A program made the position numbers and the translations under genes. A stretch of DNA of 64,000 nt from Caballeronia sp. Lep1P3. GTDB taxonomy: Bacteria; Pseudomonadota; Gammaproteobacteria; Burkholderiales; Burkholderiaceae. Below are positions 29,815 to 39,243 of this stretch, in pieces. Position 1 is the stretch's first letter, and every line of letters starts with the position of its first letter. The notes under the pieces are model-generated. The model was given only the letters and a program-made list of their open reading frames with translations, did no database searches and was not told the DNA's origin. The stretch is taken from the NCBI RefSeq assembly GCF_022879595.1, contig NZ_CP084265.1, positions 1,178,001 through 1,242,000 on the forward strand, read 5' to 3'.

Positions 29815-30258
29815 GCGCGCTTGGGCGTGAGTCACTGGAATTTGGGTCAAGAAACGAAGCAAGAAGGTGGGTGAAGCGAAGGACCGGACACTATGCGAAG
29901 ACGGGCGCGAAACGCGAGAAACGCGGCCCAAAGCACGCGTGGCGACGCCCGCCGTGCGGCCGTCTTCCGGGCCTTGTTCCGACTTCATAGGCTCAGGTCC
30001 GAGTGTTATACTCCGACCCATTCTAACAAAAGGTCCGGACGTTCCGCGCACGCGCCTTGCACACGACATTGCGCTCGTGGTCACGCGCTGCCGACATCGG
30101 ACTGTCTTTGCCACTCGTGGCCGTCTCCGTCCTGGTCGCATGACCGTCGTGTTCGCGCTCGCGTGTGCGTGTCATCCGTTCCCGCCCGCATCGAGCACGC
30201 CTTTTGCGACCACTTGCGACCCAACGCACGGTTGTTCACGGCACACGCACTGTCCTCT
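29815..30258. other. Divergent intergenic region, TPR gene / cysS
   Basis: 444 bp with no gene I can support. It holds the divergent promoters, including the dyad listed at 29996-30018. The right half is GC-rich with no recognisable leader peptide or RNA. Confidence 0.5.
29996..30018. promoter_or_regulatory. Imperfect 23-bp palindrome over a TATACT box
   Basis: Left arm GGTCCGAGT and right arm ACTCCGACC are complementary at 8 of 9 positions around a GTTAT centre. TATACT (30007-30012) and, on the other strand, TATAAC overlap the centre, so a protein bound here would cover the RNA polymerase site. Confidence 0.5.
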
Positions 30259-31656
30259 ATGAATTCGCTGCGCATCTACAACACGCTCGCGCGTGACAAG
30301 CAACCCTTTACGCCGCTTCGCGCCGGCGAGGCACGCATGTACGTCTGCGGAATGACGGTCTATGACTACTGCCATATCGGTCATGCACGCGTGATGGTCG
30401 TGTTCGATGTCGTGCAGCGATGGCTGCGCACGCTCGGCTACAAGGTCATTTACGTGCGCAACATCACGGACATCGACGACAAGATCATTCGCCGCGCGAT
30501 CGCAAACAACGAGCCGATCAAGGCGCTCACGCAGCGCTTCATCCAGGCGATGCACGAAGACGCCGATGCGCTCGGCGTCGAGCGTCCGGACATGGAGCCG
30601 CGCGCGACCGACTTCATCCCGCAGATGCTCGGCATGATCGATGCGTTGCAGGGGAACGGCTACGCGTATCAGGGCAAGGACGGCGACGTGAACTATGCGG
30701 TGCGCAAGTTCGCGGGCTACGGCAAGCTCTCGGGCAAGTCCATCGAAGACTTGCGCGCGGGCGAGCGCGTCGCCGCGAACGACGCGAAGGAAGATCCGCT
30801 CGACTTCGTATTGTGGAAGCGCGCGAAGGCGGGCGAGCCCGCCGATACGGGCTGGGATTCGCAGTGGGGACGCGGTCGCCCGGGCTGGCACATCGAATGT
30901 TCCGCAATGGGCTGCAGTCTGCTCGGCGAACACTTCGACATTCACGGCGGCGGTCAGGACTTGCAGTTCCCGCATCACGAGAACGAGATTGCGCAAAGCG
31001 AAGGCGCGACGGGCAAGACCTTCGTGAACTACTGGATGCACAACGGCTTCGTGCAGATCGACAGCGAGAAGATGTCCAAGTCGCTCGGCAACTTCTTCAC
31101 GATCCGCGAAGTGCTCCAAAAATTCGATGCCGAAGTCGTGCGCTTCTTTATTGCACGGGCACACTATCGTTCGCCGCTGAATTACAGCGACGTGCATATC
31201 GACGATGCGAAGAATGCATTGACGCGCCTATATACGGCGTTGAAGGATGTCGAGCCGGACAATCGGCAGCTTGACTGGAACGAGGCGAACGCGCAGCGTT
31301 TCCAGTCGGCGATGAACGACGACTTCAATACGCCGGTGGCCGTGTCGGTGCTCTTCGACCTCGCAAGCGAAGTGAACCGCACGCGCGATCCCGCGCTCGC
31401 GCGGCAGCTCAAGAGCCTGGGCCAGGTGCTCGGTCTTCTCGGGCGCGAGCCGCGCGTCTTCCTGCAACAGGCAGGCGGCACCGGCGAAGCGGATGGCCTT
31501 TCGCCGCAGGAGATCGAAGCGAGGATCGCCGAGCGCATTGCAGCGAAGCAGGCACGGAACTATGCCGAAGCAGACCGGATTCGCGCCCAGTTGCTCGAAG
31601 CCGGGATTGCGCTTGAAGACAAACCGGGTGGGTCGACCGAATGGCGCCGCGTTTGA
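30259..31656 (+). CDS. cysS: Cysteine--tRNA ligase
   Basis: Class I synthetase of 465 aa. HIGH is at residues 39-42, the first zinc Cys is C30 (YVCGMTVYD), and KMSKS is at residues 271-275. The zinc site continues in WHIECSAM and the His pair in FPHHENE. The start at 30259 ([10 protein letters not shown]) is the family start; an upstream in-frame extension is rejected. Followed 47 nt later by the AlkA-type glycosylase. Confidence 0.97.
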   Translation: MNSLRIYNTLARDKQPFTPLRAGEARMYVCGMTVYDYCHIGHARVMVVFDVVQRWLRTLGYKVIYVRNITDIDDKIIRRAIANNEPIKALTQRFIQAMHEDADALGVERPDMEPRATDFIPQMLGMIDALQGNGYAYQGKDGDVNYAVRKFAGYGKLSGKSIEDLRAGERVAANDAKEDPLDFVLWKRAKAGEPADTGWDSQWGRGRPGWHIECSAMGCSLLGEHFDIHGGGQDLQFPHHENEIAQSEGATGKTFVNYWMHNGFVQIDSEKMSKSLGNFFTIREVLQKFDAEVVRFFIARAHYRSPLNYSDVHIDDAKNALTRLYTALKDVEPDNRQLDWNEANAQRFQSAMNDDFNTPVAVSVLFDLASEVNRTRDPALARQLKSLGQVLGLLGREPRVFLQQAGGTGEADGLSPQEIEARIAERIAAKQARNYAEADRIRAQLLEAGIALEDKPGGSTEWRRV

Positions 31657-31703
31657 ACGCGGCCCTTCGCACCCTCTGATCGACTCGCCAGGCAGGAGGC
31701 AAG

Positions 31704-32741
31704 ATGGCAACGGCCAGGAAGACGCCGGTCAAGCGACCTGCGTCAGCAAGCGCTGCGTCGCCCGCAACGAAGCGCGCGCGCGGTGCGCAACTGAAATCGA
31801 CCACGCTGAAGGCCGACAGTGCGACCACGCCGGCGCGCGGCAAGCGCGCGGCGTCGGGCGATACGGCTGAGGACGCCGGCACGGCGCTGAACGGCGCGCG
31901 CCGCGGCAACGGCGAGGACGTGTCTGCGCGCGCCTCGAAGACGCGCATCGACGAAGCCCGCGCGCCGCGCGCGAAGGGCAACGGCCGCGCCGCGCGCGAC
32001 GATGCCGCGCACGCGCAATCGCTCGTCGCCGACAAGGAGCACGGCGAGGTCGTGCGCAAGTCGCGCGTCGTCACGGCGGATGCCGCCGTGCCCGTGCAGG
32101 TCGGCGGACTCACGCGCGAAGTCGTGCGCCCGGACTATTGGGACAAGGCCTGCGCCGATCTCATGAAGCGCGACCGCATTCTCAAGAAGCTGATTCCGAA
32201 GTTCGGCCAGATGCATCTCGTCAATCTCGGCGATCCTTTCTCGACGCTCGCGCGATCGGTGGCCGGACAGCAGATTTCGGTGAAGGCCGCGCAAGCCATT
32301 TGGGAGCGCGTGAAGAACGCGTGCCCGGAAGTCGTGCCCGCGCACTTCATCAAGCTCGGCGCGGAGAAGCTGCAGGCGTGCGGACTGTCGAAGCGCAAGA
32401 CCGAATACATACTCGATCTCGCGCAGCACTTCGTGTCGGGCGCGCTGCACGTCGAAGCCTGGGCCTCGATGGACGACGAAGCCGTCATCGCCGAACTCAC
32501 GCAGATTCGCGGCATCGGCCGATGGACGGCGGAGATGTTCCTCATCTTCAACCTGTCGCGCCCGGACGTGCTGCCGCTCGACGACCTCGGACTCATTCAG
32601 GCAATCAGCGTCAACTACTTCAGCGGCGAGCCGGTCACGCGCAGCGAAGCGCGCGAAGTGGCGGCGAACTGGGAGCCGTGGCGCACGGTCGCGACGTGGT
32701 ACATGTGGCGCAGTCTCAACCCCATTCCCGCAGACCACTGA
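31704..32741 (+). CDS. DNA-3-methyladenine glycosylase, HhH-GPD (AlkA-type), with long basic N-terminal tail
   Basis: 345 aa. Residues from about 140 to the end form a helix-hairpin-helix GPD domain (LARSVAGQQISVKAAQAIW, LTQIRGIGRWTAEMFLIF). The catalytic Asp is in LPLDDLGL at about residue 294. Such enzymes excise alkylated purines in base-excision repair. The first 135 or so residues are a low-complexity Lys/Arg/Ala-rich tail resembling histone H1-like or DNA-binding tails. AGGAGG precedes the ATG at 31704. The tail carries an alternative in-frame start risk, but the ribosome site supports the long form. Confidence 0.88.
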   Translation: MATARKTPVKRPASASAASPATKRARGAQLKSTTLKADSATTPARGKRAASGDTAEDAGTALNGARRGNGEDVSARASKTRIDEARAPRAKGNGRAARDDAAHAQSLVADKEHGEVVRKSRVVTADAAVPVQVGGLTREVVRPDYWDKACADLMKRDRILKKLIPKFGQMHLVNLGDPFSTLARSVAGQQISVKAAQAIWERVKNACPEVVPAHFIKLGAEKLQACGLSKRKTEYILDLAQHFVSGALHVEAWASMDDEAVIAELTQIRGIGRWTAEMFLIFNLSRPDVLPLDDLGLIQAISVNYFSGEPVTRSEAREVAANWEPWRTVATWYMWRSLNPIPADH

Positions 32742-32761
32742 TTTCATAACGGAATTGCCGG

Positions 32762-32787
32762 ACTATCGTTGATTTATAATCGATAGT
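32762..32787. promoter_or_regulatory. accA promoter with dyad around a perfect -10
   Basis: TATAAT (32775-32780) lies between ACTATCG (32762-32768) and CGATAGT (32781-32787), a perfect 7-bp inverted repeat with a 12-bp gap. The -35 is weak. It lies 71-96 bp before the accA start. Confidence 0.55.
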
Positions 32788-32857
32788 TCCCGCGCGCATT
32801 TATCAGGGACGGACGCGGTTAGAATACGCGCTGCCCGATGTTTCAGGACCCGAACAC

Positions 32858-33829
<972 letters not shown>

Positions 33830-33865
33830 CGTGCGTTCGCTCGCGCGTCCATCATTATCCTTCCC

Positions 33866-35293
33866 GTGACATCCGACAGCGAAACTCCAGCCGGCCGCCT
33901 CGTACTCGAGGCGGTGCGGGCGGCGGTTTCAGACGCGGCGCTCGCCGCTGACGCTGTTCTCGCCGTCGCACTGAGCGGCGGGCTCGACTCCACCGTTTTG
34001 CTCGATGCCGCCGTGCGCGTGTTCGGCGCGGCGCGCGTGGTCGCGTTGCATGTCCATCACGGCCTGAGCCCGAACGCCGATGCCTGGGGCGCGCATTGCC
34101 AAGCGTTCGCCGCATCGCTCGACGTGCGCTTTGCGGCGCGCCACGTCGATGTGATACGCGCGGGCGGCGAAAGTCTCGAAGCCGCCGCGCGCGATGCGCG
34201 TTATCGCGCGCTCGACGATCTTTGCGACGCGCATCGCGCGGCGGCGCTTTTGATCGCGCATCACGCGGATGACCAGGCCGAAACCGTGCTGCTGCAATTG
34301 CTGCGCGGCGCGGGCGTCGCGGGGCTCGCCGCGATGGCGCCGCAGCGGCGCGACGGCGCGACGGTGCCGCGCCTGCGTCCGTTGCTGAGGCTGCTGCGCG
34401 CGCAACTGGAGCAGTACGCGCACGAACGCGACCTCATCTGGATCGACGACGAATCCAACGCCGATACGCGCTACGCACGCAACGCGCTGCGCCATGACGT
34501 GCTGCCGGTGCTCGCCGTTCATTTCCCCGGCTTTCGCGATGCGCTCGCGCGGACCGCGTCGCATGCGGCGTCGGCGCAGCGGCTGCTCGACGACCTCGCG
34601 CGCGTCGATATGGAAACCGTTCAGGGCGAAGAAGACGGCGCGCTCGCGCTCGATGCGCTGCTGGCTCTCGACGACGAACGCGCCGTGAACGTGCTGCGCT
34701 ACTGGATGCGCGCGCGCGACTTGCCGGCGGCATCGACGGCGCGCGTCGCGGACATGCTGCGCCAGTTGCGCGATGCCGCGAGCACACGCGACGGTCACGC
34801 GCTGCGCGTCGATCACGCGGGGCAGTGCCTGCGGGTGTATCGGAATGCGCTTTTCTGGGAGTCGGGCGATAGCGCCGATGCGCCCGACGTGGACGAAGGC
34901 GCGGCTATCGCGAGAGCGCCCGTCGAGCTGCACTGGCAGGGCGACGAAGTCTGGCGGCTGCCGCAGTGGCGCGGTTCCTTCGTATTCGAACCGGCCGATG
35001 CGCCCGGCGCCGATGTGGTCGCCGAAGGGCTGCTGCGCGCGGCGCCGCTCGTCGCGCGGTCGCGTGCGGGCGGCGAGCGCATGCGCCTCGATGCCGATGC
35101 GCCCAGCCGCACGCTCAAGAATCTGTTCCAGGAGCGCGGCGTGCCGGCGTGGAAGCGCGACGTGCCGCTGATGTTCATCCGCGATGCGCTGCTGTTCGTG
35201 CCGCTCGTCGGCGTGAACCGTGAGGTCGCGCCTGAGACATCGCATGCGCCGTTGCGACGCATCGTCTGGCGGCCCGATCTGCTGCTCGCGTAA
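33866..35293 (+). CDS. tilS: tRNA(Ile)-lysidine synthase
   Basis: Attaches lysine to C34 of tRNA-Ile(CAU) so that it reads AUA. 475 aa. The PP-loop ATP motif is ALSGGLDSTVLLD (about residues 34-46), followed by HVHHGLSPNADAW. The TilS-specific middle (LLRGAGVAGLAAMAP) and C-terminal domain (GERMRLDADAPSRTLKNLFQE) are both present. The GTG start at 33866 has no clear ribosome site, so translation may depend on accA. Confidence 0.95.
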   Translation: MTSDSETPAGRLVLEAVRAAVSDAALAADAVLAVALSGGLDSTVLLDAAVRVFGAARVVALHVHHGLSPNADAWGAHCQAFAASLDVRFAARHVDVIRAGGESLEAAARDARYRALDDLCDAHRAAALLIAHHADDQAETVLLQLLRGAGVAGLAAMAPQRRDGATVPRLRPLLRLLRAQLEQYAHERDLIWIDDESNADTRYARNALRHDVLPVLAVHFPGFRDALARTASHAASAQRLLDDLARVDMETVQGEEDGALALDALLALDDERAVNVLRYWMRARDLPAASTARVADMLRQLRDAASTRDGHALRVDHAGQCLRVYRNALFWESGDSADAPDVDEGAAIARAPVELHWQGDEVWRLPQWRGSFVFEPADAPGADVVAEGLLRAAPLVARSRAGGERMRLDADAPSRTLKNLFQERGVPAWKRDVPLMFIRDALLFVPLVGVNREVAPETSHAPLRRIVWRPDLLLA

Positions 35294-35653
35294 GCGCGGC
35301 TTTTGCGCGGCGCGTTCGGCAGGCGTTTCGCGCAAGCCGGTAAAATGTCGCTCGCGGCCGCCCAATCTTGTAATTTCAGGCTCGATCGGGTACCGTAGGC
35401 CGCTTGTCCGCCACGCGCTTTGCGCGGCATCTCCGTTCAAAAGACGCGAATTTCGCCTGCAAACGAGCGCCTTCTCGCGCACACTCTCGAGCGCCCCGGC
35501 GAGTCCATATGGCGAATTCATATGGCGAGGCGGACATGCCGCGGCACCCGCGTATCGTTGCTGGCTTCACCTATCCCCGAAGCCGTCTAGCGCAACGCAC
35601 GGCACAACGCATCGAGCGCGTCAGCGCGGTTTTCCCTTCAGTTCAAAACGACA
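35294..35653 (+). other. Intergenic region tilS-lysC
   Basis: 360 bp without a supported gene. A possible promoter TTGTAA (35368-35373), 17 bp, TACCGT (35391-35396) is weak. No lysine riboswitch or lysine-rich leader peptide is recognised. Confidence 0.45.
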
Positions 35654-36904
35654 ATGGCACTCATCGTACACAAATACGGCGGCACTTCGATGGGCTCGGT
35701 CGAGCGCATCAAGAACGTCGCCAGGCGCGTCGCCAAATGGCACAAGGCCGGCCACAGGATGGTCGTCGTGCCCTCGGCGATGTCCGGCGAAACCAACCGC
35801 CTGCTCGGTCTTGCAAAAGACATCACGGCGAACCCGGACCCGCGCGAACTCGACATGATTGCTTCCACGGGCGAGCAGGTGAGCGTCGGCCTTCTGGCCA
35901 TCGCGCTGCACGCCGAGGGCCTCGACGCCGTGAGTTATGCCGGCTGGCAAGTGCCCATCAAGACGGATAGCGCCTTCACGAAGGCGCGCATCAGCGAGAT
36001 CGACGGCGAGCGCGTGCTCAAGGATCTCGACGCGGGCAAGGTCGTCGTCATCACGGGCTTTCAGGGCGTCGATCCGGAAGGCCATATCGCGACGCTCGGG
36101 CGCGGCGGCTCGGACACGTCGGCGGTGGCGATCGCGGCGGCGCTCGAGGCGGACGAGTGCCTGATCTACACCGACGTCGACGGCGTCTACACGACCGATC
36201 CGCGCGTCGTCGAAGAAGCGCGCCGGCTCGATCGCGTGACGTTTGAGGAAATGCTGGAAATGGCGAGCCTGGGCTCGAAGGTTCTGCAGATCCGCTCGGT
36301 GGAATTCGCCGGCAAGTATCAGGTGAAGACGCGCGTGCTCTCCAGCCTGACCGATCCTTTGATGCCGCTCGATCAAGAGATGCACTCGGGCACGCTGATT
36401 ACTTTTGAAGAAGACGAGAACATGGAAAAGGCAGTTATCTCTGGCATCGCGTTCCAGCGCGATGAAGCGCGCATCGCGGTCATGGGCGTGCCCGACAAGC
36501 CGGGCGTCGCCTATCAGATTCTCGGTCCGGTCGCCGATGCGAACATCGACATCGACATGATCATTCAGAATCAGAGCGTGAACGGTAAAACCGACTTCAC
36601 GTTCACGGTCGGCCGCGGCGATTATCATCGCGCGCTCGAGATTCTGAACGGCCAGGTGAAAGGTCACGTGCAGGCGGAAACGGTTCTCGGCGATCCGAAG
36701 GTGTCGAAGGTGTCGGTGGTCGGCGTCGGCATGCGATCGCACGTCGGCATTGCGAGCACGATGTTCCGCACGCTGTCGGAAGAGGGCATCAACATCCAGA
36801 TGATCTCGACGTCGGAAATCAAGATTTCGGTGCTGATCGACGAGAAATACACCGAACTCGCGGTGCGCGCGCTCCACAAGGCATTCGAACTCGACCGCGC
36901 GTAA
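35654..36904 (+). CDS. lysC: Aspartate kinase
   Basis: Phosphorylates aspartate, the entry step to lysine, threonine and methionine. 416 aa. The kinase signature LIVHKYGGTSMGS opens the protein, then STGEQVS and TLGRGGSDTSAVAIAAAL. Two ACT domains fill about residues 265-416 (GVPDKPGVAYQILGPVAD, GVGMRSHVGIASTMFRTLSE), implying feedback control by lysine and/or threonine. An internal start at the ACT-only beta subunit, as in Bacillus and Corynebacterium, is possible but unproven. Confidence 0.96.
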   Translation: MALIVHKYGGTSMGSVERIKNVARRVAKWHKAGHRMVVVPSAMSGETNRLLGLAKDITANPDPRELDMIASTGEQVSVGLLAIALHAEGLDAVSYAGWQVPIKTDSAFTKARISEIDGERVLKDLDAGKVVVITGFQGVDPEGHIATLGRGGSDTSAVAIAAALEADECLIYTDVDGVYTTDPRVVEEARRLDRVTFEEMLEMASLGSKVLQIRSVEFAGKYQVKTRVLSSLTDPLMPLDQEMHSGTLITFEEDENMEKAVISGIAFQRDEARIAVMGVPDKPGVAYQILGPVADANIDIDMIIQNQSVNGKTDFTFTVGRGDYHRALEILNGQVKGHVQAETVLGDPKVSKVSVVGVGMRSHVGIASTMFRTLSEEGINIQMISTSEIKISVLIDEKYTELAVRALHKAFELDRA

Positions 36905-37004
36905 GACGGGAGAGGGCGCGGGGGCTCGCGGGTCCTCGCGCCGTTGCGGTTTGTCGGGCAGCCAGATTCGAAGTTGATCGATTGGAAAAAATCGTCATGC
37001 GAAT

Positions 37005-37033
37005 TTGACCGCCGCAGATGAACACGCTATTAT
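37005..37033 (+). promoter_or_regulatory. Promoter of tRNA-Ser(GCT)
   Basis: TTGACC (37005-37010), exactly 17 bp, then TATTAT (37028-37033). Predicted start near 37040, about 37 nt upstream of the tRNA. Confidence 0.8.
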
Positions 37034-37076
37034 CTCGATCTCGTTGCACTGCACTCCCGGTGCAACGAAAAGTTTG

Positions 37077-37169
37077 GGAGACGTGGCCGAGAGGTCGAAG
37101 GCACTCCCCTGCTAAGGGAGCATCTGGCTAAAAACTGGATCGAGGGTTCGAATCCCTCCGTCTCCGCCA
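37077..37169 (+). tRNA. tRNA-Ser (anticodon GCT)
   Basis: 93-nt class II tRNA. The acceptor arm GGAGACG pairs with CGTCTCC, followed by discriminator G and an encoded CCA end. The anticodon loop CTGCTAA is flanked by CTCCC/GGGAG, giving anticodon GCT (reads AGC/AGU). A long variable arm and the TTCGAAT T-loop fit tRNA-Ser. It has its own promoter upstream and strong terminator downstream. Confidence 0.97.
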
Positions 37170-37180
37170 GTAGTAGGAGA

Positions 37181-37220
37181 AAAGCCCCGCAAGGTTAAAA
37201 ACTTGCGGGGCTTTTTGTTT
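37181..37220 (+). terminator. Terminator of tRNA-Ser
   Basis: 13-bp stem AAAGCCCCGCAAG / CTTGCGGGGCTTT followed by a T-rich tract. Confidence 0.92.
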
Positions 37221-37751
37221 TGTGGCGCCGAATCGAAATTGTCCGTTAGTACGCAGAGATACATCGAGCGTTGAAGCGCGCCGTTGCAGTGAAGACTTCC
37301 ATGCACTTTCGGGCGCAAAACGCCGGGAAACGGCACATCTCCAGCAGAAGTGCTGCTGGCTTGGAACGAGTCGACGACACGTTCATTCCTCGCAGATTGA
37401 TGGTTTCAAGCACCAGCGAATAATCGACACATGTCTATATCCCGAACGTATCGCCCGCCGCTTTACGGATGGTATCGAACGAAGTCAACGCACGGTTTCT
37501 TCACGCTGGAAATGATTCGTATAACAAACTAACGGACGACAGCCAGATCGGAATGGCTTGCATCCGAGTGACGAAACAATGTCTGGTTAATTCGCCTCAA
37601 AGAGCTCCCGCGACGGCGCTTTAAGATAACTCCCCTTCCTATGTTGCGGCTTGGCAATTAATCTCGCTGGCTGTTTCAGCATGCGCTCCGTCCCTAAGCG
37701 CAAGGCTCAACTCTGAGCCGTACAAATCCAGCACAAGCACCAAAGTCACTC
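37221..37751. other. Gene-free, AT-richer region after tRNA-Ser with a 10-bp inverted repeat
   Basis: About 530 bp with no convincing gene; the longest frame (37222-37515) has no recognisable feature. Base composition is visibly less GC-rich than the flanks. GTCCGTTAGT (37241-37250) recurs as ACTAACGGAC (37528-37537), which could mark the ends of a decayed inserted element. No second copy of the tRNA 3' end is seen here. Confidence 0.5.
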
Positions 37752-38252
37752 ATGCCAAGCATCAGAAAATTCTTCGCGCCGCTTCTCGTCTCTCTGCTAA
37801 GTGCGACAACCATTCACGCAAGCGAATTCGCTGGCCCTTATGTCGGCGCAAAACTCGGCGTTAACCGGTCCGACGCAACCGGCAATCACTATCAAACGTC
37901 GGGGCAGGCAACGTTCTTTCCCGGCATCGTGGCGGGATACGGCTTCGATGTCGATCGTTTCGTGCTCGGCGTCGAAGGCTTCGCGGATTTCCACAGCCGC
38001 TCCACGACGAAAAACGATGCCGGCGTCGACGTCAGATTCGGCATGCCGCTCGACGGCAATGTCATGCCTTACGCGCGCATCGGCGCGACGGGCTCGTGGC
38101 CGGATACGCGCCTCCATTACGGGGCGGGCCTCGAATACAAGATTCGGCAACACTGGAGCGTGGCGGTCGAATATACCGGCGATACGTCCCACTACGATGG
38201 CGGACATCGCCGCAACGACAGCCTGACGGCCGGCGTGCATTACATCTTCTGA
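37752..38252 (+). CDS. Outer-membrane beta-barrel protein (OmpA/OMP_b-brl type)
   Basis: 166 aa. The signal peptide (PLLVSLLSATTIHASEF region) is followed by alternating amphipathic strands: FAGPYVGAKLGVNRSD, IVAGYGFDVDRFVLGVEGFAD, YARIGATGSW, HYGAGLEYKIRQHWSVAVEYTGD. It ends in a terminal aromatic, HYIF, the outer-membrane insertion signal. Predicted 8-stranded barrel. Role unknown. It sits after a gene-poor stretch and has only a weak ribosome site, so it may be an accessory gene. Confidence 0.8.
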   Translation: MPSIRKFFAPLLVSLLSATTIHASEFAGPYVGAKLGVNRSDATGNHYQTSGQATFFPGIVAGYGFDVDRFVLGVEGFADFHSRSTTKNDAGVDVRFGMPLDGNVMPYARIGATGSWPDTRLHYGAGLEYKIRQHWSVAVEYTGDTSHYDGGHRRNDSLTAGVHYIF

Positions 38253-38289
38253 CCGCTTGCCTTCAATCACGCGACGGCGGTCCGCGGCT

Positions 38290-38312
38290 TCCGGCGGCAT
38301 CTCGCCGCCGGA
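38290..38312. terminator. Hairpin between convergent genes
   Basis: 9-bp stem TCCGGCGGC/GCCGCCGGA without a T-run; may end transcription of the beta-barrel gene and/or the M48 gene. Confidence 0.4.
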
Positions 38313-38333
38313 TGTCTCTACCTCGCTTCGCCC

Positions 38334-39101
38334 TTACTTAGCCGAAGCCAACCGCTCCTCGATATGCTTCGCGCGCGACGGCGACGACGGGTGCGAGCTC
38401 AACATGCTCGACTTGCCGCCGTCGAGCGCCGCAAGCTTCTGGAACGCGGTGACGAGACCCGCCGGGCTGTAACCCTTCTTCTTCTGCTGGTCGAACGAAT
38501 AGTCATCCGCTGCGCTTTCCTGCGACTGCGAGAACTGCGCGTTCACGAACTTCTCCGACAGATCGCCGAGCTGCGAACCCGACAGGCTGCCGACCACGCC
38601 GCCCGCCGACGACGCCACCGAGCGCGCCGCCGACGTCGCGTAGGCAAGCTGCATCGCCTTCTTCGTGTGGCCGAGCGCAACGTGGCCCATCTCGTGACCC
38701 ACGACGCCGCGCACTTCGTCGTCGTTCATCATGTCCAGCAGGCCGCTATAGACGCGCACGCAGCCGTTCGCCATCGCCCACGCGTTCACATCCTTCGTGA
38801 TGTACACCTTGTAGTTGACCGGCACGCCGTTGATGTTGTCGCCGAGTTGCTTCGAAATGCGGTTCAGGCGCTGCGTGTACTGGCTCGATGCCGGCGCGAT
38901 CTTGCTTTGCGCATCCATTTGCGCGCACGACTTGTCGGAGATCTGGCGCACGTCGGTGTCGCTGAGCGAGAACGCTTGCGTCGCGAGCTGGCCGGACTGA
39001 AGCAGCGTGTCGGGATCGAGGCTCGCGACGCTGCCGCACGAAGCGAGCGTGAACAGGGCGGACGCGGCGGATGCGGCCAATGCCAGGCGAATGATTTTCA
39101 T
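38334..39101 (-). CDS. M48-family metalloprotease lipoprotein
   Basis: 255 aa. The lipoprotein signal MKIIRLALAASAASALFTLA ends at SC (Cys22). The zinc motif is HEMGH in VVGHEMGHVALGHTKKA, with the third ligand Glu in QSQESAADDYSF. The layout resembles the LoiP/YggG or BepA-type outer-membrane quality-control proteases. The ATG at 39101 is used rather than an upstream start at 39308 because the lipobox would be internal. It is 142 bp downstream of mdcH but probably transcribed independently. Confidence 0.9.
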   Translation of the reverse strand: MKIIRLALAASAASALFTLASCGSVASLDPDTLLQSGQLATQAFSLSDTDVRQISDKSCAQMDAQSKIAPASSQYTQRLNRISKQLGDNINGVPVNYKVYITKDVNAWAMANGCVRVYSGLLDMMNDDEVRGVVGHEMGHVALGHTKKAMQLAYATSAARSVASSAGGVVGSLSGSQLGDLSEKFVNAQFSQSQESAADDYSFDQQKKKGYSPAGLVTAFQKLAALDGGKSSMLSSHPSSPSRAKHIEERLASAK

Positions 39102-39243
39102 GGTCTGCCTCTTGAGCGGTTGTGGTTGTTCGTCCGCGAAGGTTCGCGGACGGGCGCAATGCTCAATGGGCGGTCGTTTGTAAGCTATCCGAAAATTCCG
39201 AAATCCGCCTCGCGCCCGACGAACGACAGACGGGCAAGCGAAA

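Noticed and set aside
35404..35970. 188-codon frame overlapping the lysC leader
   Set aside because: Runs into lysC in another frame; no family features and no lysine-rich leader.
37112..37336. Minus-strand frame containing GDGGIRTLDP
   Set aside because: This is the antisense translation of the 3' end of the tRNA-Ser gene, a well-known false protein.
37222..37515. 97-codon plus-strand frame after tRNA-Ser
   Set aside because: No signal, domain or ribosome site; probably non-coding. It is not recognisable as an integrase remnant.
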